This document shows positions 9,182-17,692 of a stretch of DNA of 59,487 nt, in pieces. A program made the translations under genes and the position numbers. The notes under the pieces are model-generated. The model ran no database searches. It saw only the letters and a program-made list of their open reading frames with translations, and was not told where the DNA came from. The DNA lies in contig CAMYAE010000011.1 in the NCBI GenBank assembly GCA_947253655.1, forward strand, positions 1 through 59,487, in the 5' to 3' direction. Each line of letters starts with the position of its first letter. Within the stretch, counting starts at the first letter, position 1. The stretch is from an uncultured Bacteroidales bacterium. Its GTDB lineage: Bacteria; Bacteroidota; Bacteroidia; Bacteroidales; UBA932.

Positions 9182-9729
9182 GGGCACGAAACTACATAAT
9201 TGCATTTATTGCACTTTCAGTCTTTGCGGCATCCTGCAACAAGGAGAGCCTTAAGAACGAATGGTCAAAACAGGAAAAGAACATAGAGACCTTCCTTGCA
9301 AACGAAATGAAATCGGACAGCACATTCTATAAGGTTGGGAATAAAGGCTCTGAACGCTTGGTCAGGGTGGCCGGCCAAGGGGACTCACTCACATCAAAAG
9401 GGACAATATCATTCTACTACGCCGGCTACGTGCTTAAAGGGCCGAGCCTTTCCGCCTCAAACCTGTTCGCCACTAACAAGGAAAGCATTGCAAAGGCTGC
9501 CGGCTGGACACTGTCAGGTGACAATCAGTTCGCAATAGAGACTTTAAGCCTCGATGAGAGCGGTCTCGTACAGGGACTTAAGAACGGATTGCTCGGAGCA
9601 AAAGGCGGAGAAGAGAGCATCATCCTGTTTTCCGGCCGATACGGATTCGGGAAAAGCAATTTAGGCACGATTCCTGCAAACTCTGCACTTGCCTACCATA
9701 TTTGGGTTGAAAGCATATCAAACGAATAA
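9178..9729 (+). CDS. FKBP-type peptidyl-prolyl isomerase-like lipoprotein
   Basis: A 183-residue protein with a lipoprotein signal (IALSVFAASC, Cys20). The C-terminal half (about 70-183) is an FKBP fold: GTISFYYAGYVLKG, LVQGLKNGLLGAKGGE, RYGFGKSNLGTIPANSALAYHI. This matches the beta-bulge and flap of FKBP isomerases, though several active-site aromatics differ. Expected location is the periplasmic face of a membrane. It is translationally coupled to nrnA by a 4-bp overlap and followed after 2 nt by a second FKBP-like lipoprotein. Confidence 0.82.
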   Translation: MRARNYIIAFIALSVFAASCNKESLKNEWSKQEKNIETFLANEMKSDSTFYKVGNKGSERLVRVAGQGDSLTSKGTISFYYAGYVLKGPSLSASNLFATNKESIAKAAGWTLSGDNQFAIETLSLDESGLVQGLKNGLLGAKGGEESIILFSGRYGFGKSNLGTIPANSALAYHIWVESISNE

Positions 9730-9731
9730 TT

Positions 9732-10760
9732 ATGAAAATGATACGAAATATAAAGATTTACAGATTTCTGCCAATAGCTCTTGGGTCAATAATAGCATTC
9801 GGCTGTGCCAAAGACGTATCGCCTTCCAATAACGAGTTGAATAAAGAATATCTCGAAAAATGGGTGCAAAAGAACTATCCCGATGCAAAAATCGCCGGCA
9901 ACGGCATATATATCCTTGAAGAGACGGCCGGTAACGGCAAGACCTACAACGGAGAGCCTTTCGCAAGAATAAGCTCCACCACTTCCTCCTTGTCCGGAGA
10001 GATTGTCGCCACGACATACGAGGGGATAGCAAAACAGCTCGGAATCTACAACGAATCCCATTATTACGGGCCTCAGACATGGAACATGGACATAGAATAT
10101 ATGCCGGTAGGCCTATATGACATGATTTACGGGATGAAAAAGGGAGAAAGGCGAAAGGCTCTGATTCCAAGCTGGCTTATGGGTTACAAGAGGTACAAAA
10201 AAGCCTCCGAATACATTAAAAAAAATCCAAAGGACGCTGTGACAACAATCTACGACATCAAGCTTGAGGATTTTACAGAAGACATGCTGAAATATCAGAC
10301 AGACTCCATTGAAAGGTATATTGCAAGGACATATCCGGGACTTGACTCCACCAAAACCGGCTTTTACTATAAACAGTTGAAAGCCCCGTCGTCCCCTGTC
10401 ACTGAAAAAGATACGACAATATATATTAATTATACCGGACGTCTTCTTAACGGGCAGGTGTTCGACACGACCATAGAAGATACTGCAAAGACATATAGGG
10501 TCTATAATCCCAAAAAGTCCTACAAGCCGGTAGGAGTAAACAGGACCAGGAATTATCAGGACATCAGCTTCTCCGGAAGTGAAAAATCTTCACTTATACC
10601 CGGCTTCCAGCTGCTGCTCAGCAAAATGGGAGCTAACGAAAAGGCAGTAGCCATCTTCGTATCAGATTATGGCTATGGATCCCGGTCCAGCGGCAAGACC
10701 ATTCCGGCCTATTCACCGCTTTTATTTGAAGTCCAACTTACGGACAAACCGTCAAAGTAG
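9732..10760 (+). CDS. FKBP-type isomerase lipoprotein with two FKBP-like halves
   Basis: A 342-residue protein with a lipobox (IAFGCAKD, Cys about 25). The C-terminal FKBP domain (about 215-340) shows TTIYINYTGRLLNGQVFDTT and LIPGFQLLLSKMGANEK, ending with SGKTIPAYSPLLFEVQL. The middle (about 60-180) carries a degenerate FKBP-like unit (YDMIYGMKKGERRKALIP). It is probably a periplasmic folding catalyst or chaperone, like the GldI-type lipoproteins of Bacteroidota. It lies in the nrnA operon, 2 nt after its paralogue and 6 nt before the MATE exporter. Confidence 0.82.
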   Translation: MKMIRNIKIYRFLPIALGSIIAFGCAKDVSPSNNELNKEYLEKWVQKNYPDAKIAGNGIYILEETAGNGKTYNGEPFARISSTTSSLSGEIVATTYEGIAKQLGIYNESHYYGPQTWNMDIEYMPVGLYDMIYGMKKGERRKALIPSWLMGYKRYKKASEYIKKNPKDAVTTIYDIKLEDFTEDMLKYQTDSIERYIARTYPGLDSTKTGFYYKQLKAPSSPVTEKDTTIYINYTGRLLNGQVFDTTIEDTAKTYRVYNPKKSYKPVGVNRTRNYQDISFSGSEKSSLIPGFQLLLSKMGANEKAVAIFVSDYGYGSRSSGKTIPAYSPLLFEVQLTDKPSK

Positions 10761-10766
10761 CAGCCT

Positions 10767-12158
10767 ATGTCCAATGCTGCCGCACATGTTGAATTAGGGA
10801 CAAAGAATGTCGGGGTACTGTTGAGAGAATATGCGGTCCCCGGCATTATCGCAATGACAGCGGCCTCCCTCTACAATATGGTGGACAGCATATATATCGG
10901 CCATATCAAGGATATTGGGGCCTACGCCATATCAGGCCTTGCGGTCACATTCCCGCTGATGAACCTGTCCACCGCCTTGGGCACCCTTGTCGGAGTGGGA
11001 GCATCTACGATGATATCGGTGCTTCTGGGACAGAAGAACTATACCTCAGCCAATAGGGTACTCGCAAACGAAGTGGCTCTTAACATCATCATCGGGACTA
11101 TTTTCGCAGTCTTGACATTGTCTTTTATAGAGCCTATCCTGTATTTTTTCGGGGCAAGTGAAAACACTCTGCCTTTTGCCAAGGACTATATGTCTATAAT
11201 CCTGTTGGGCAATGTGATAACCCACCTGTATTTCGGGCTGAACAACTGCATCAGGGCTTCCGGCAATCCTAAAAAGGCCATGAACCTGACTATCTTCACG
11301 GTGGTGTTCAACAGCATTTTAGACCCCATTCTGATTTTCGGTCTGGATATGGGTATCAAGGGTGCGGCAATTGCAACGATCGTCTCCCAGATGCTCGCTT
11401 TGTCGTTTGCATGGAAATATTTTATGGACAATAAGAATATCCTGCATTTCCCGAAAGGCATTTTCAAATTGGATTGGAAAATAGCCAAAAGCTCTTTGGA
11501 AATAGGTATGGGTCCGTTTCTTATGAATTCGGCGTCAAGCATAGTCACCTTGTTCATAAACCAGCAACTGAGAAAATACGGTGGAGACCTGTCGCTCGGA
11601 GCCTACGGAATTGTAAACAGGATCAGCTTCCTGTTCGTAATGATTGTGATGGGTCTGAACCAAGGAATGCAGCCTATTGCAGGTTTCAACTATGGGGCCA
11701 GGCAATACAAGCGTGTCAAAGAGGTATATAAGCTTACAGCCCTCTGGGCTACGGCAGTCGTCACCTTAGGTTTTGTCATCTCAGAGTTCCTGTCAGTGCC
11801 TACTGTGTCTATTTTCACAAACGACCCTGTGCTTATTGAAAAATCGGCGCACGGCCTCAGAAGCATGAACATCTTCTTCCCTATCGTAGGCTTCCAAATG
11901 GTCGCCACAAACTTCTTCCAATGCCTTGGCATGGTGAAAAAATCCATAATTCTGTCTTTGTCAAGGCAGCTTCTGCTGTTGGTACCTATGATTTACCTGC
12001 TTCCTATATATTATGAAATTTCGGGCGTATGGTACAGCTTCCCGGTAGCCGACATTTCTTCAGCGATACTGACGCTTATCATGATAGCCGCTCTATTCAA
12101 GAAACTGAATAAGTTGAATGACGGGGACGACCCATCTATACTCGGCAGCAAAATATAA
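10767..12158 (+). CDS. MATE family multidrug/sodium or proton antiporter
   Basis: A 463-residue integral membrane protein with about twelve hydrophobic helices in two similar halves. MATE-typical segments are VPGIIAMTAASLYNMVDSIY (start of half one), GASTMISVLLGQKN, and MGLNQGMQPIAGFNYGARQY (start of half two). It should export cationic or aromatic compounds across the inner membrane. Substrate cannot be inferred. It is fourth in the nrnA operon, with 6-nt spacers on both sides. The length is normal for the family (440-470). Confidence 0.9.
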   Translation: MSNAAAHVELGTKNVGVLLREYAVPGIIAMTAASLYNMVDSIYIGHIKDIGAYAISGLAVTFPLMNLSTALGTLVGVGASTMISVLLGQKNYTSANRVLANEVALNIIIGTIFAVLTLSFIEPILYFFGASENTLPFAKDYMSIILLGNVITHLYFGLNNCIRASGNPKKAMNLTIFTVVFNSILDPILIFGLDMGIKGAAIATIVSQMLALSFAWKYFMDNKNILHFPKGIFKLDWKIAKSSLEIGMGPFLMNSASSIVTLFINQQLRKYGGDLSLGAYGIVNRISFLFVMIVMGLNQGMQPIAGFNYGARQYKRVKEVYKLTALWATAVVTLGFVISEFLSVPTVSIFTNDPVLIEKSAHGLRSMNIFFPIVGFQMVATNFFQCLGMVKKSIILSLSRQLLLLVPMIYLLPIYYEISGVWYSFPVADISSAILTLIMIAALFKKLNKLNDGDDPSILGSKI

Positions 12159-12164
12159 TATTAT

Positions 12165-12773
12165 ATGAAAAAGAATACAATAATAAACATAGGCCGCCAG
12201 TTCGGCAGCGGCGGAAAGGAAATCGCAAAGGCAATCGGCCGGAAACTCGGTATAAATGTCTACGACAAGGAGCTGATTTCCAAGGCGGCGGAGACGAGCG
12301 GGTTCAGCAAAGACCTCTTCCTGCACAGCGATGAATCCAGAAGTCTGTTTTCAATTTCAAGCTTCTTTGCTTCGGGAAGATACGGACTTGCAGAAAACTA
12401 CGTAGGCGACAACGAGCTGTTCAGAATACAGAGCGAGGTGATAAGGGGAATAGCCCAAAAAGAGTCGGCTGTCTTCATAGGGAGGTGCTCCGACTATATT
12501 CTTAGAGATATGGACTGCCTGGATGTTTTTATAACCGCACCGAAAGAGGACAGGATCCGCAGAATAGCCGAAAGACTGTCCGTAAGCGAGGATGAAGCCG
12601 AATCGCTCATGAAGAAAAAAGACCGCACCCGTGAGACCTATTACAATTATTTCACTCTCGAAAATTGGGGCTCGGCCTCGAACTATGACTTCTGCATCGA
12701 CTCCTCAATGCTTGGAATAGACGGCACTGCAGATCTTATCATTTCAGTGGCAAAGGGGAAGGGACTATGCTGA
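12165..12773 (+). CDS. cytidylate kinase-like protein
   Basis: A 202-residue P-loop protein opening with NIGRQFGSGGKEIAKAIG, the shifted glycine-rich loop of the cytidylate-kinase-like (AAA_26) family. The region AVFIGRCSDYIL (about 104-115) follows, then an R-rich lid (EDRIRRIAERL, KKDRTRETYYNYF). These proteins probably phosphorylate a nucleotide or act as nucleotide-dependent regulators; the true cmk gene is a separate family. It starts 6 nt after the MATE gene and overlaps the serine hydrolase by 7 bp. The substrate is unknown. Confidence 0.82.
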   Translation: MKKNTIINIGRQFGSGGKEIAKAIGRKLGINVYDKELISKAAETSGFSKDLFLHSDESRSLFSISSFFASGRYGLAENYVGDNELFRIQSEVIRGIAQKESAVFIGRCSDYILRDMDCLDVFITAPKEDRIRRIAERLSVSEDEAESLMKKKDRTRETYYNYFTLENWGSASNYDFCIDSSMLGIDGTADLIISVAKGKGLC

Positions 12774-14065
12774 AAAAGAAGAAATACAAAAAGTCCCTTA
12801 TTCTCATAATCCTGCTTAGTGCAATCCTTGGAGGCTTGGTTGCAATTTTTTCCGGTTTCGACAATAAGGAAGAAACCATGATAAGAACGCTCGCCGACCT
12901 CAACAATACGCTTACGAACGAGATTTCCGACACTGCTTCCTTGGCCCATTTTGACAAGAGAATAAATTCATTCATGCAATACTGGCATTTCAAAGGGCTA
13001 TCGCTTTCTATAATGAGAAATGACTCCCTCCTGTATGCCAAAGGCTACGGCTGGGCAGATGAGCAAAGGGAAATAAAGATGCAGCCCTCGCATATACTGA
13101 GGCTCGCTTCAATATCCAAACTAATAACGGCTACCGGCATAATGGTCCTTCAGGAAGAGGGGCTCTTGTCCGTTAAGGACACGGTTTTCGGGCCAAACGG
13201 CATATTGAACGATTCCACCTATCTGTCTTCGATAAAAGACAATAACTATTACAAGATAACCGTTGAGGATTTGCTGAGGCACAAGGCTGGATTTACATCA
13301 AGAGGAGGAGACCCTATGTTCTCCACAAGACACATAATTATTCAGAACAGATTAGACAAGGTGCCGGACCACTTGACCTTAATGAATTGTGTCTTGAAAA
13401 AGCCCCTTGCCTATGTTCCCGGCACCTCCCAGGCCTACTCCAACTTTGGCTATCTGTTGTTGAGCATGATTATAGAAAAGGTCAGCGGCATGGGCTACGA
13501 GGACTTTATAAGGGAAAATGTGCTAAAGAAAGCAGGGTGCAATGGCTTTCAGATTGCAAAGAATTATTACAGAGACAAATACGACAACGAAGTCCGTTAC
13601 TACACCCAGCCCGACGATACAGAAGTCCAGGAATACGATAATAGTGGACGCACAGTAAAGAGGTGCTATGGGGGCAATGATATAAATTCGCTTTCCGGAG
13701 CCGGTGCATGGGTGGCCTCAACTCCTGAAGTGGCCTTGTTCGTAGCTTCCATTGACGGTCGCCCGGAAATTCCGGACATTATTTCCAAAGAAAGCGTGGA
13801 CGCTATGGTGGAGTATTTTGACAAGGAAACTTATTCGTTCGGGTGGAACGACACAAATCCCGAAACGGGCTGGACCCGCTCCGGGACATTCTCAGGCACA
13901 AGTGCATTGATAAAGTATTTCCCCGACGGGGAATGCTGGATTCTCGTGACAAATACAAGCACATGGAAAGGTCCCGGCATGTCCCGAACAACTGCTGCCC
14001 TGTTCAACGAACTAAGGGCAGCATATTCGGAGAGCCTGCCTGCCAGAGATCTGTTTCACGAATAA
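12767..14065 (+). CDS. membrane-anchored serine hydrolase, class C beta-lactamase fold
   Basis: A 432-residue protein with an N-terminal transmembrane helix (about 8-27) after a lysine-rich start, so anchored with its domain in the periplasm. The catalytic SxxK motif is S115-I-S-K118 and the second motif is Y224-S-N226. The third motif region (WTRSGTFSGTSALI) has SGT where lactamases carry KTG or HxG. The family includes penicillin-binding-protein-like peptidases, esterases and beta-lactamases, and no specific substrate is evident. It is the last gene of the nrnA operon. A strong bidirectional terminator follows at 14185. Confidence 0.85.
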   Translation: MLKKKKYKKSLILIILLSAILGGLVAIFSGFDNKEETMIRTLADLNNTLTNEISDTASLAHFDKRINSFMQYWHFKGLSLSIMRNDSLLYAKGYGWADEQREIKMQPSHILRLASISKLITATGIMVLQEEGLLSVKDTVFGPNGILNDSTYLSSIKDNNYYKITVEDLLRHKAGFTSRGGDPMFSTRHIIIQNRLDKVPDHLTLMNCVLKKPLAYVPGTSQAYSNFGYLLLSMIIEKVSGMGYEDFIRENVLKKAGCNGFQIAKNYYRDKYDNEVRYYTQPDDTEVQEYDNSGRTVKRCYGGNDINSLSGAGAWVASTPEVALFVASIDGRPEIPDIISKESVDAMVEYFDKETYSFGWNDTNPETGWTRSGTFSGTSALIKYFPDGECWILVTNTSTWKGPGMSRTTAALFNELRAAYSESLPARDLFHE

Positions 14066-14089
14066 GAGTAAACCCACCAGCGGTTTCAC

Positions 14090-14157
14090 CGCTTCGGGAT
14101 GACAACGGCACGTTCGTGTTCGCAGATCCCTACGCTCGTTACACTCGCTCTGGATGA
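14090..14157 (-). repeat. dispersed intergenic repeat, copy A
   Basis: Read on the minus strand it contains TGTCATCCAGAGC, GCGTAGGGATCTGC and ACGAACGT. The same words in the same order occur at 17576-17668 on the plus strand. It lies between a stop codon and a terminator and has no ORF of its own. This is the TCATCC/GGATGA type of intergenic repeat seen in many Bacteroidales genomes. Confidence 0.6.
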
Positions 14158-14184
14158 CATATATGACCGCTGCCTCAATACGAC

Positions 14185-14219
14185 AAATATGGCCGCTGCA
14201 TTGTGCAGCGGCCATATTT
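14185..14219. terminator. strong bidirectional terminator
   Basis: A perfect 16-bp stem (AAATATGGCCGCTGCA and its complement) around a 3-nt loop. It lies between the convergent serine hydrolase and phosphate acyltransferase genes and serves both strands. Confidence 0.85.
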
Positions 14220-14238
14220 ATAAAACCATAATACTCGC

Positions 14239-15147
14239 TTATTTTACGAACATTACCGCCTCAGCGATAGAATTCAGCTTGGTGTCGGCAGTGTCGGCAC
14301 GGCTTGCGAGAATGCAAGGTGCGGTAGTTCCAACGAGCATTCCGGCCTGTCTGACACCACCCGCGAGTTTGGAATTTGCTTTCCAGAACACATTTGCAGA
14401 CTCGATGTTAGGAAACACCAGACAATCGGCATCGCCGGCCACAGGGCTGGACAACTTCTTGATTTCCACAGACTCCTTGTCAATAGCCACATCCAATGCC
14501 AAAGGACCGTCTCCGATGCAGCCGCGAATCTGCCCCCTGTCACACATCTTGGCAAGGGCAGCGGCCTCCATGCAAGCCGGCATTGAGTCCAGGACCTGCT
14601 CTGAAGCGGCAAGGAAAGCTACCTTAGGCTTTTCTATGCCGAATGAACGTGCCACTTCCGTCACAAAATTGGTAATCTTAATCTTCTGTCTGAAATCCGG
14701 AAGCGGGATGACGGCCATATCCGTGAGGAATATAAGTTTGTGATATTTAGGGGATTCAATAACCCCTACGTGGCTAAGCAATCCTTTTGGAGGCAATAGT
14801 CCGGTCTCCTTGTTGAGAATTGCACGAAGGAATTTGTCTGTGCTGCAAAGACCTTTCATCAGCACATCACCGTCCCCCTCGTGCACCATCTGCACTGCCT
14901 TTGCAACAGCCTTAACCTCAACAGGCTCATGAACAATGTCGAATTTCTTTATATCAATGTCATGCTTTTCGCAAACTCCTTTGATAAGTTCTTTGTCTCC
15001 GACAAGAGTGGCATTAATGAAACCTAAGTCTACTGCCTTGGAAGCGGCCTCGATAGTATGCTCGTCTACAGCCCAGGCTGCTACCATTCTTTTGCAAATC
15101 CCCTTTGCCTTGAGTTCCGCAAATACATCTGAAAATTTTGTAATCAT
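14239..15147 (-). CDS. phosphate acetyl/butyryltransferase
   Basis: A 302-residue protein of the PTA_PTB family in its short form, without the N-terminal regulatory domains of long Pta enzymes. Family segments include ATLVGDKELIKGVCEK, GDGDVLMKGLCSTD, LTDMAVIPLPD and SPVAGDADCLVFPNIESANV. It transfers an acyl group between CoA and phosphate. It follows an acetate kinase gene after 20 nt in one transcript, so acetyl phosphate is the likely product and the pair makes ATP from acetyl-CoA. Ptb-like length leaves butyryl-CoA or other short acyl-CoAs possible. Confidence 0.87.
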   Translation of the reverse strand: MITKFSDVFAELKAKGICKRMVAAWAVDEHTIEAASKAVDLGFINATLVGDKELIKGVCEKHDIDIKKFDIVHEPVEVKAVAKAVQMVHEGDGDVLMKGLCSTDKFLRAILNKETGLLPPKGLLSHVGVIESPKYHKLIFLTDMAVIPLPDFRQKIKITNFVTEVARSFGIEKPKVAFLAASEQVLDSMPACMEAAALAKMCDRGQIRGCIGDGPLALDVAIDKESVEIKKLSSPVAGDADCLVFPNIESANVFWKANSKLAGGVRQAGMLVGTTAPCILASRADTADTKLNSIAEAVMFVK

Positions 15148-15167
15148 ATCAAAATCATTTTATTGTT

Positions 15168-16382
15168 CTAATCCTCTAAACTTGAGACTATCTGCATAGT
15201 ATCCCTTGCTATTACCAATTCCTCATCGGTCGTTATAAGGGCGACCTTGACTTTTGAATCTGGCATTGAAATTATAGCATCCTCTCCCCATGCCACATTC
15301 GCCTCATAGTCGAAACTAAGTCCGAGATATGAAAGATTCTCGCAGACCCTACGACGTAAGCGGCTGTTGTGCTCTCCGATTCCTCCGGTAAACACAATCA
15401 GATCCACTCCGTTCATCACGGCTACGTACTGGCCGATATTCTTGATAAGGTCGTATGAAAGTTTCTTAAGTACAAGCTTCGCTTTGCTGTCGCCTGCATT
15501 TGCCAATTCATCCATATCCCTCGCGTCGGAAGTCTTTTGGGAGAGCCCGAGAAATCCGCTCTTCTTATTGATGATTTCCGTCATCTCGTCCGGCGTCAAA
15601 TTCTCCTTCTTCATGATATATGGGATGATGTTGGCATCTATATTCCCGCAACGGGTGCCCATTATCATTCCCTCCAACGGGGTGAAGCCCATTGAAGTGT
15701 CTACAACTTTTCCATTGACTATGGCGGTTACGGAACTTCCGTTGCCGATGTGGCATGTGATTATCTTGGAATTGTCAATATCCAATCCGCAGAATTTTGC
15801 TCCCTTGTATGCCACAAATTGGTGGCTCGTGCCGTGGGCTCCGTATCTTCTGACACGATATTTCTCATAATATTCGTAAGGCAAGGCATACATATATGCG
15901 TAGTCAGGCATTGTCTGATGATATGCGGTGTCGAACGTAACCACCTGAGGCACATTTGGAAGCACTGCCTGCACGGCTCTGATGCCGAGGATATGGGCGG
16001 GATTGTGAAGCGGTGCGAAGTCGCAGCAAATCTTTATCTTATCCATGACATCTTCATCCACGAGGGCACTGCCTGAGAAAAACTCTCCGCCGTGCACGAT
16101 CCGGTGACCTACGGCCTCAATGTCCTCCAAGGATTTCAGCACTCCGGTCTCCTTGTCGGTCAGCGCGTTAAGGACCAGCTCCATGCCGACCTTATGGTCA
16201 GGCACAGGCAAATCCTTGACAATCTTCTCCTTGCCTGTCGGCGCATATTGGAGAATACCGGTCTCCAATCCAATTTTTTCAACAATACCTTTTGCGATGA
16301 GATCGTACACCTCATCACTCTTCATGTCAAGCAGTTGGTATTTAATGGATGAACTGCCGCAGTTGATTACAAGAATTATCAT
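15168..16382 (-). CDS. ackA: acetate kinase
   Basis: A 404-residue ASKHA-fold kinase of normal length. Signatures: phosphate-1 loop VINCGSSSIKYQLL (about 5-18), GHRIVHGGEF (about 89-98), FDTAYHQTMP (about 147-156), YGAHGTSHQFVA (about 178-189), HIGNGSSVT and the C-terminal FTGGIGEHNS adenosine motif. It interconverts acetyl phosphate and ADP with acetate and ATP in the cytoplasm. It is first in the operon with the acyltransferase. A -7 box TAACTTTG lies at 16417-16424 on the minus strand, about 35 nt upstream of the start. Confidence 0.95.
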   Translation of the reverse strand: MIILVINCGSSSIKYQLLDMKSDEVYDLIAKGIVEKIGLETGILQYAPTGKEKIVKDLPVPDHKVGMELVLNALTDKETGVLKSLEDIEAVGHRIVHGGEFFSGSALVDEDVMDKIKICCDFAPLHNPAHILGIRAVQAVLPNVPQVVTFDTAYHQTMPDYAYMYALPYEYYEKYRVRRYGAHGTSHQFVAYKGAKFCGLDIDNSKIITCHIGNGSSVTAIVNGKVVDTSMGFTPLEGMIMGTRCGNIDANIIPYIMKKENLTPDEMTEIINKKSGFLGLSQKTSDARDMDELANAGDSKAKLVLKKLSYDLIKNIGQYVAVMNGVDLIVFTGGIGEHNSRLRRRVCENLSYLGLSFDYEANVAWGEDAIISMPDSKVKVALITTDEELVIARDTMQIVSSLED

Positions 16383-16416
16383 TTCCGTTTATGATTTATT
16401 TCATTAAAAACATTAG

Positions 16417-16424
16417 CAAAGTTA
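16417..16424 (-). promoter_or_regulatory. -7 box for ackA operon
   Basis: TAACTTTG on the minus strand, a match to TAnnTTTG, 35 nt upstream of the ackA start codon. Confidence 0.55.
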
Positions 16425-16461
16425 AGAAAGAATAGCTATTTTAGCAAGAAACAATAATCGA

Positions 16462-17568
16462 ATGGACGAGGGGTTGGATATTGTGGGGCTTGCCGTTCCG
16501 TTTGCCGCAGGTACTGCCTGCGGGATTTTCATTCTGTGGCAATGTGAAGCCGCCATTTTCCGGTCCGGACTTATTTTCCCGATTGCCGGTCTGTCATTCT
16601 GCCTGCTATGCCTGCTACTGTCGGCCTTCCTTCTGAAAAGGCCGGGGAAATACATTCATTACGCAGTACTGTTCTTTTGTGTCGGGTGCTTCTGTGCAAT
16701 AAACGGGAGCATCTCAGGGGCAAAGGAGGGCGGCGGCGTAGCCGCTGCGGCGGAGGCTTCCGCCGGGAAAATTAGGGCGGTAATCGAGTCCATTCCTTAC
16801 AAGGATGTTGAGACGTGCGGGGTGGTCAAGGCTTTGACCACCGGGGACAGGAGCGGCCTGGGTCGTAAAACGACCGGGACATTCCGACGGAGCGGGGCTG
16901 CCCACCTGCTTGCCCTGTCCGGCCTGCACCTTGGCATCATCTATTTGCTTTTGCTCTGGGTAGCAGCCCCGCTCGGCAGGTCCCCTGCCGCCGGCAGGCT
17001 TCGCAGCCTGCTGGTCGTCGGCCTGTCCGGCTATTATTCAATAGCCACAGGCCGCTCTCCCTCTATCATGAGGGCGTTCTATTTCATCGCTCTGAACGAG
17101 ACGTCCAAATTGCTTTGCCTGCGGCAAAAGCCTCTCCGCACACTTTGCACGGCTCTGATGCTGCAACTTGTTCTTTCTCCGGAAATCATACTATCGGTCG
17201 GCTTCCAGCTTTCGTACCTTGCCATGACGGGAATTGCTGTCCTGTACCCGATACTCAAATCATGGTACCCGTCCGAAGGCAAAACGGACAGGCTCAACAT
17301 CGCTCTCAGAATCTGGAACGTGACAGCCTTGTCGCTGTCATGCCAGGTATTTACCGCCCCCGTTGTGTGGTACTACTTTGGCACGTTCCCGAAGTACTTT
17401 CTGATTACAAATCTGCTTGCACTCCCGCTTACGACGGCAGTAATGCTTACATCCGTTGCCGCAATCGTTCTCACGGCGGCGGGGCTTTGCCCCGCCTGCC
17501 TCATTTCCCTCAACGAGCAAACGGTGCAAACCCTCATTCGTCTGCTGACAATAATCTCAGAAATGTAA
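16462..17568 (+). CDS. short ComEC/Rec2 family membrane protein
   Basis: A 368-residue polytopic protein carrying the Competence domain signature HLLALSGLHLGI (about 152-163), then PSIMRAFYFI and a long run of hydrophobic helices to the C-terminus (FLITNLLALPLTTAVML). Typical Bacteroidota ComEC is about 650-750 residues, with a longer N-terminal DUF4131 domain and often a C-terminal metallo-beta-lactamase domain. Here the N-terminal part is short (about 110 residues with three hydrophobic segments) and there is no C-terminal lactamase domain. ComEC forms the inner-membrane DNA uptake channel. No frameshifted continuation is seen downstream; an intergenic repeat follows the stop. Confidence 0.83.
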   Translation: MDEGLDIVGLAVPFAAGTACGIFILWQCEAAIFRSGLIFPIAGLSFCLLCLLLSAFLLKRPGKYIHYAVLFFCVGCFCAINGSISGAKEGGGVAAAAEASAGKIRAVIESIPYKDVETCGVVKALTTGDRSGLGRKTTGTFRRSGAAHLLALSGLHLGIIYLLLLWVAAPLGRSPAAGRLRSLLVVGLSGYYSIATGRSPSIMRAFYFIALNETSKLLCLRQKPLRTLCTALMLQLVLSPEIILSVGFQLSYLAMTGIAVLYPILKSWYPSEGKTDRLNIALRIWNVTALSLSCQVFTAPVVWYYFGTFPKYFLITNLLALPLTTAVMLTSVAAIVLTAAGLCPACLISLNEQTVQTLIRLLTIISEM

Positions 17569-17575
17569 CCTACGC

Positions 17576-17668
17576 CGTTGTCATCCTGAGCCTGCGGCAG
17601 CAGGCGTAAGGATCTGCAGCAAACGAACGTCGCAGATTTCTCACTCGCTCCGCTCCTTCGAAATGACA
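17576..17668 (+). repeat. dispersed intergenic repeat, copy B
   Basis: Contains TGTCATCCTGAGC, GCGTAAGGATCTGC, ACGAACGT and ends TTCGAAATGACA, matching copy A at 14090-14157 on the opposite strand. It lies between the convergent comEC-like and xerD genes and may also act as a hairpin terminator, because its ends are partly complementary (TGTCAT/ATGACA). Confidence 0.6.
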
Positions 17669-17692
17669 CGACAGGGAATGGCAGAACAGCAA

